From Tetracladium setigerum (Eukaryota > Ascomycota > Leotiomycetes > Helotiales), in contig PZJY01000006.1 of the NCBI GenBank assembly GCA_031472005.1, positions 930,001-994,000 of the forward strand: a stretch of DNA of 64,000 nt, read 5' to 3'. Below the pieces are notes generated by a model. The model saw only the letters and a list, made by a program, of their open reading frames with translations, was not told where the DNA came from and made no database searches. The position numbers and the translations under genes were made by a program. Below, piece after piece: positions 58,977-64,000 of the stretch; position 1 is the stretch's first letter; each line of letters starts with the position of its first letter.

Positions 58977-59630
58977 TCAACCATCCTCTTCATTACTTGC
59001 CAGCTCCTGCGATCCCTCTTCCTCCAGCAATTCCCTCTGTATCTCCCTCCCTGTGTTCTCCAACACACCAGCTGCCTTTTTCGCTTCACCCAACGTTGGC
59101 GCAATGACCGAAGCAATCAATAACGGCGATCGTTGTAGCGTGCTATCATCTGCTTCCTGCTTGACCTCCTCTACCCCACTGGTCACATCTATTCCATTCG
59201 TCATGACCTCCATGTTGTCCAGCGTAGCCGTCTCACTTCCTCCTTCCGTAGTCGCAGTCAGAGGGCGCAGGTCATCCCTAATTTGCTCCACAATCCCCCT
59301 CTCGCTCGCATCCTCAATTGTAGGTTGTGGCTTCGGTTGCTGTTGTGAAGGTGGGTTGAGGTAGGAGTGTAGTATCACAGGACCGGAAGATCGAGTTTCG
59401 ACAATTATGCGCTGAGGAGTGCCGAGCCCCAGACGTGACGCCGCATCGTAAGCTGCAATGGCGGTGGTGGTGAGAGAGGTGAGAGACTGGAGATGTTGCT
59501 GCGATTGTCTCGACGACGAGGGTCTAGGGTGGTTGCTGGGTGAGGGGATCGGTGCGGTCGAGAGGATTGGCGTGAGGGCACGGTCAGCGAGATGCCATTG
59601 GCAATCCGCAGAGGGAATGTTGTTTGACAT
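58977..59630 (-). CDS. Small conserved fungal protein, possible roadblock-like fold
   Basis: A 217-aa single-exon gene. Its conserved-looking core is a helix (LTSLTTTAIAAYDAASRLGL), then GTPQRIIVETRSSGPVILHS as paired strands, a variable linker, and near the C terminus SPLLIASVIAPTLGEAKKAA running into a helix (LENTGREIQREL). The strand-strand, strand, helix arrangement resembles roadblock/LC7 proteins such as Ego/LAMTOR subunits that tether Rag GTPases to the vacuole, but this is a guess from layout, not sequence identity. No signal peptide or membrane helix. Confidence 0.65.
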   Translation of the reverse strand: MSNNIPSADCQWHLADRALTPILSTAPIPSPSNHPRPSSSRQSQQHLQSLTSLTTTAIAAYDAASRLGLGTPQRIIVETRSSGPVILHSYLNPPSQQQPKPQPTIEDASERGIVEQIRDDLRPLTATTEGGSETATLDNMEVMTNGIDVTSGVEEVKQEADDSTLQRSPLLIASVIAPTLGEAKKAAGVLENTGREIQRELLEEEGSQELASNEEDG

Positions 59631-59986
59631 GTCTTAGGTGGAGAGTTGCATTGGTATGGGAGGAGTCGCGCATCAAGAGGAAGATGCCTCAACTTGGTGG
59701 GAGGGTTGTGCAGTTTGGCGCAAGTTGAATTGGGATGAATTGTGAATCAACGATGCAGCGATGCAACAATGCGAAAAAGGCGGGCGCTCTCACCCCTTGT
59801 CGGCTGGCGGCGGGAGCTAGAGCTAGCGCATCGTATTGTGAGGGTGAAGGGTGAAGGGTGAAGCAGCACCGGCATAGCTGTTAAGAACGTCAAACTCAAC
59901 GTACCACAGCTCAACAACTCACAGAAGCAAATCATCACAACATCAAATTTTGGGCGCAACTGACTGTGGAGTCCCCCCTTCAAATT
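59631..59986. promoter_or_regulatory. Divergent promoter region
   Basis: A 356-bp gap between the divergent small protein and coiled-coil genes. It includes an approximate triple repeat of GGGTGAA near 59840-59862. Confidence 0.45.
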
Positions 59987-61898
59987 ATGGCAGACGCAGA
60001 GGAGAAGGCAAAGGCCGAGAAGATTGCCGCAGCAAAGAAACGAGTATGTATCTTGCCAGCGATCTTGGGAAGGCTGCTTGGCTTGGAAACATTACTCACT
60101 AACACCGATCGCAGCTTGAAGCATTGAAGAAAAAGAAGGAAAAGAAAACAACGAAGAAGGAAGAGAAACCCAAATCAGCAGCCGAATCCTCCTCTAAAGA
60201 CGCCCCCGAACCCAATCCCGCAAAGGACGATCCAACCGAGACGGAGGAAGCTGATGGCGAAGAAACGAACGAGTCAAAAGAGGAGCCCAAGGATGAGCCC
60301 AAGGATGAGCCCAAGGAGGAGGAGGAGGTCATTGAGGAAACAGTTTCTGAGTTGAAGGACTCGCCACGTCCACGGCAACCTTCAATATCTCTTCAGTCAA
60401 AATTGCGGTCGTCATCCTTCAGACAAACCTCAGCAGCCGGAGGACCTTTGTCACCAGATTATGGATTCTCCCCTGAAGGCAGCACTGCCCCAGATATATA
60501 CCGAAAACAAGCGAGCAGAATTGAGGAGCTGGAGAGGGAGAACAAACGTCTGGCGAAGGAAGCCACTGATGGAGAGAAGCGCTGGAAGAAAGCAGAGGAA
60601 GAGTTGGAAGATCTACGAGAGGCAGATGATGGTCCCAAGACAGACGCAACCACCACACCAGACCCGTCCGGAGAAGTAGAGAAACTAGTACGTTTTTCCT
60701 CCCAAATATCATACTCAAAACTAACAACCCACCAGAAAACTGAAAAAGCAGCACTCCAAAGACAACTAACTCAACTCCAAGCCCAATCGACCCGTGGGTC
60801 CCGTCATGGCTCCTCCCCTCCATCTCCGTCTCCCCCAACTCCCTCGCCGCTGACCTGGCCTCCAAATCTGCCACAATCGAAACGATGGAAATCGAAATCT
60901 CCAACCTCCGGGCCCGCCTCCTCTCCACAACCAGCGCGCCAGAAAAAGAACAAATCCTCGCTTTAGAAGAGAAACTCCTCCGCACCGAACGCATAGCCGC
61001 AACATCCCAACGCGAGCTCCAAGACCTCAAAAAAAACCTCGATCGCACAACTGAAAAGGCCGTCAAGGACAGCAGCGAGCGCATCTCCGCCGAGACCAAA
61101 CTCCGTACCCTCACTCTCGAAGCCAGCGAGGCCAAAGCGCACGCCGAAGAACTGCAAAAGAAAGTCGACGCCCTCGAGAAAAAGGTATCTACCCTGGCCA
61201 CCCTCCACAAGGAACACGACCTACGCTTCCAATCCCAAAAACGCGAGCGCGAAAAGGCTGAGAAGGAGAGCGCTGACCTGCGCGCCAAACAAGCCGGAAT
61301 TGAAAACGAGAATCTTCGCCTCCGAGAGGAGCGCGAGCGGGCTCGAAAACGTGACGCCACGGGTGCAGATGACACCGGGGTCGACGAGCTCGAAAACGAG
61401 GAATTGCAACGTCTGGAGCGCAAGATTCGAGAGCTGGAGGGCGAGAATCACGAGTTGAGACGGGGCGTGTGGAAGGATCGCCGAGGTGATATTGACGGCT
61501 CGCCTAGCGGAGCCGCACGGTTCACCGATGTCGATTTAGGAAGTACATCACCGAATCGCTCACGACGACGCAGTATGGCTGGAGGAAAAGCTGGGGGCGG
61601 AATCGGTGATTTCTTTACGAGTGGCTTTAATGCCATTACGGGCGCTACAGCAGGTGGTGCTGGTGGGCATGAGGCGGGCGGATATCATGATTCATCGGCG
61701 TTGATGGAGGATGAGGACGAGTTTGAGGAGTTTGACGAGGATGCCTTTAGGCTTGCGCAAGAAGAGGAGATGAAGAAGAGGATTGAGAGGGTGAAGGAGG
61801 TTAAGAGGGGATTGAAGAACTGGGAGGGCTGGAGGTTGGATTTGGTGGAGAATAGGAAGGGGGGTGGCGAAGGGGTGGGGGAGATTTTTGAGGTTTAG
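59987..61898 (+). pseudogene. Coiled-coil (M-protein-repeat/golgin-like) protein, one-base frameshift
   Basis: About 597 aa if mended. Exons: 59987-60043, 60115-60687 and 60736-61898. The N terminus is highly charged (MADAEEKAKAEKIAAAKKR, then Lys/Glu-rich) with an EPKD tandem repeat at about 60290-60320. A short coiled coil (RIEELERENKRLAKEATDGE) precedes a long one from about ALQRQLTQLQAQS to ENHELRRGVWKD. The acidic C terminus ends in WEGWRLDLVENR. In exon 3 the frame of GSRHGSSP differs from that of SISVSPNSLAADL. The change maps to CCCC at 60815-60818 and is mended by one base. The pattern resembles fungal proteins of golgin type, inferred from layout only. Confidence 0.75.
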
Positions 61899-62298
61899 GT
61901 TGTCGCTTGACTATCGGGATGGATAGATAGTAGCAGGTACCTAACCATGGGAAGTGTAGGAGTAAATTTGTGTATGTTTTAGTTGATTGGCGGTTTCTAG
62001 AAAATCATGATGTTGCATCTCAATACCATTATCTATCACAATATACACACACCTCTGCTTGTACCGTACTGTGGAGGATATCTTTCTCCTCTACAATCGC
62101 TAAGCCGTATTTTAGTCGCATGTCTCGGCCGTGAACCGAGGCAGCAAAAGGATAGCATAGCTGTCTAAAAAACTCTAGGGTTGTTCATGAATCATCGTTC
62201 TTCATTTTGTCTATCATATAATTCATTCAGACTAATAACGCATAATATTCGTGATTCTCCATATTCCCAAATTCTCATCTCAGAGTATCCTTTTACAT
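61899..62298. other. Convergent 3' spacer
   Basis: A 400-bp gap between convergent genes. Nothing coding is seen. Confidence 0.6.
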
Positions 62299-64000
62299 CT
62301 AAATGAGTTGCTCGAAAGCGCGGTTGATAGGAGAGCGAATGTTTGGCACATTCTTCCAGAAATCAACAGTTGCCACAGCACGCTTGCTAATTCCCTCGGG
62401 TGTGAACTCGAACTTCTGTTTCGGGTGTTAGCGCTACTCTCACATAGACATTTCCGATCACATACCTTGTAAACATCCTTATATGGTCCACTGGCACCGA
62501 ATCTGTTGAGACCGAATTGCTCGTGGGTATACCTCTCCCATCCCATGGTGGACATAACTTCAACGGACAAAGATGGAATGCCATCTGGAAGCACGCTGAG
62601 TCTGTAGTCCTTTGGTTGCGCATCGAAGACCTCGAAGCAAGGAATGGAAACAACACGAGCAGTCAAGTTGTGCTTCTCCTTGAGGTACTTAACGGCGTCA
62701 ACGCAGATACCAACTTCGGAACCGGTGGAAACCAAAGTGATATCAGCCTTCTCGGCATTATGGACAACGTAACCACCCTTGGAGGCGTGGCCAATTGTGG
62801 AGTTCTCGAGCTGAGGAAGGTTTTGACGGGAGAGGGCGATGATACTTGGGGTGTGTTTTGAGGTCAACGCAACATAGTATGCAGCACTGGTCTCGTTTCC
62901 GTCAGCTGGTCGCCAAACCATGCAGTTGGGGAGAGCACGGAAATGGGCGAGAGTCTCGATAGGTTGATGGGTTGGTCCATCCTCACCAAGACCAATGGAA
63001 TCGTGGGTGGCAACCCAGATGGCACGAACTTGGGACAAGGCGGACAGACGAATGGCACCAGCAGCGTATGAGACGAAGTTCAAGAAAGTACCTCCGTATG
63101 GGATGATAGTTCCGTAGGCGGCGAGACCGTTCATGACGGCACCCATAGCGTGCTCACGAACACCATATCGGATGTATCGTCCAGCCCACTCACCAATGCC
63201 AAGCGAAGGTGGCTGGAAGTCAACGGCCTCCTTCCATCTGGTCAAATTTGAGCCGGTCAAATCTGCTGAACCACCAACCAATTCTGGAACAACGTCGTGA
63301 ATGGCCTGGAGAACGATCTCAGAGAGCTTTCGGGAAGCAACTGCGGCATCAGTTGGTGAGTAAACTGGAAGCTTCTTCTCCCATCCCTCTGGGAGGTCGC
63401 CAGTGAGACGGCGCTTGAGTTCTGTAGCTTGGCTTGCGTTGGATCCGGCATACTTCTCCAAAAGTTGGTCCCACTCTTGCTCGAGAGCTGCACCCTCGGC
63501 GGCGTGCTTTTGGTAAATATCATAAACTTCTGGTGCAACAGCGAAGGACTCCTCTGGGTTGAAACCGAACTTGGTCTTAAGTTGCTTGATGTCATCGGTC
63601 TTAAGAGGGGCACCGTGAACACCGTGAGTACCCTCGAGGAGAGAACCGTATCCAATGGTAGTTCGGAGCTTGATCAAAGATGGCTTGTCGGTGACGGCCT
63701 GGCACTTCTTGATAGCAGCCTCAATTCCCTCCAAATCGTTGTCACCATCAGTGACGACCTCGGTGTGCCATCCATAGGCCTCAAATCGCTTAATAACATC
63801 CTCAGTGAATGAGACGTTGGTATCACCGTCAATGGTGATGTGGTTGTCATCGTAGATGGCAATCAAGTTACCCAACTTCAAATGTCCAGCGAGAGATGCG
63901 GCCTCGCTGGCAACACCTTCCTGCATACATCCATCACCCAAGAATGTATATGTGTAGTTGTTGAAAAGGTCGAATCCTGGCTTGTTGAAGGCACCGGCGG
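62299..64000 (-). CDS. TKL1: Transketolase (C-terminal part; N terminus lies beyond the window)
   Basis: Thiamine-diphosphate enzyme of the non-oxidative pentose phosphate pathway moving two-carbon units between sugar phosphates. The gene runs off the right edge. Exons: 62466 to beyond 64000, and 62299-62415. Present are the ThDP-binding GDG...DDN motif (LGDGCMQEGVASEAASLAGH and IAIYDDNHITIDGDT), HGVHGAPLKTDD, GSADLTGSN, the conserved YIRYGVREHAMGAVMNGLA (catalytic Glu), WVATHDSIGLGEDGPTHQP and the C-terminal domain (STGSEVGICVDA). The last intron (50 nt) has GTATGT and GCTAAC and joins GPYKDVYK to KFEFTPEGISKRA. The frame is clean throughout. Confidence 0.97.

Noticed and set aside
60419..61423. 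334-codon open frame on the - strand
   Set aside because: Antisense to the coiled-coil gene; Ser/Arg/Phe-rich as expected from reversed Glu/Arg/Lys codons.
1..64000. CRISPR arrays, insertion sequences, LTR or TIR elements, rRNA
   Set aside because: No direct-repeat arrays, no transposase or reverse-transcriptase motifs and no long terminal repeats were seen.

Overview
This is nuclear DNA of a filamentous ascomycete (Pezizomycotina; Leotiomycetes/Helotiales is my guess, not shown). Protein genes carry short introns, mostly 46-85 nt, with GTANGT-type donors and CTAAC/CTGAC branch sites. Spacers are AT-richer than coding DNA, and the content is typically fungal: CFEM, RTA1, DUF4246, F-box, and a small secreted cysteine-rich protein. 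There are no operons, rRNA genes, CRISPR arrays or recognisable transposons. Most exon structures were rebuilt by hand from splice signals and checked by reading phase.

Layout. 0-8 kb: a bHLH regulator (-), a TMEM135-like membrane protein (+) and a DUF4246 protein (-). 8.6-12.1 kb: a gene-poor stretch with two interrupted tRNA genes and an intron-dense small secreted protein. 13.3-21.2 kb: a Y-family DNA polymerase iota (frameshifted), a conserved fungal protein, a frameshifted cupin, and COX11. 22.8-28 kb: an F-box protein, a GET2-type receptor subunit and an RTA1-family transporter. 29.3-33.5 kb: a ten-exon SMP/C2 membrane-contact-type protein (Mug190-like). 33.9-40 kb: secreted endo-arabinanase (GH43), a CFEM membrane protein and an M20 amidohydrolase. 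41.6-52.1 kb: a coiled-coil protein, a Rieske/AIF-like oxidoreductase, a single-pass membrane protein and a GH89 alpha-N-acetylglucosaminidase. 55-64 kb: a C2H2 regulator, a small conserved protein, a Golgi-type coiled-coil protein and the 3' part of transketolase.

The genes are a normal mixed euchromatic set, not a cluster. Two are mitochondrial or have presequence-like N termini and share a divergent promoter (cupin and COX11). Three act on the outside of the cell (arabinanase, GH89, CFEM).

The most notable element is at 8605-8739: a tRNA-Ile(AAU) gene that folds only after removing a canonical 12-nt anticodon-loop intron and also a 49-nt insert in the anticodon stem. That insert looks exactly like a spliceosomal GT-AG intron. 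A second tRNA gene (10517-10668) also has an unexplained insert of about 80 nt. Separately, six one-base losses in G/C runs break five otherwise well-conserved genes. This is more likely homopolymer sequencing error than true pseudogenes, and it affects how the window should be annotated.
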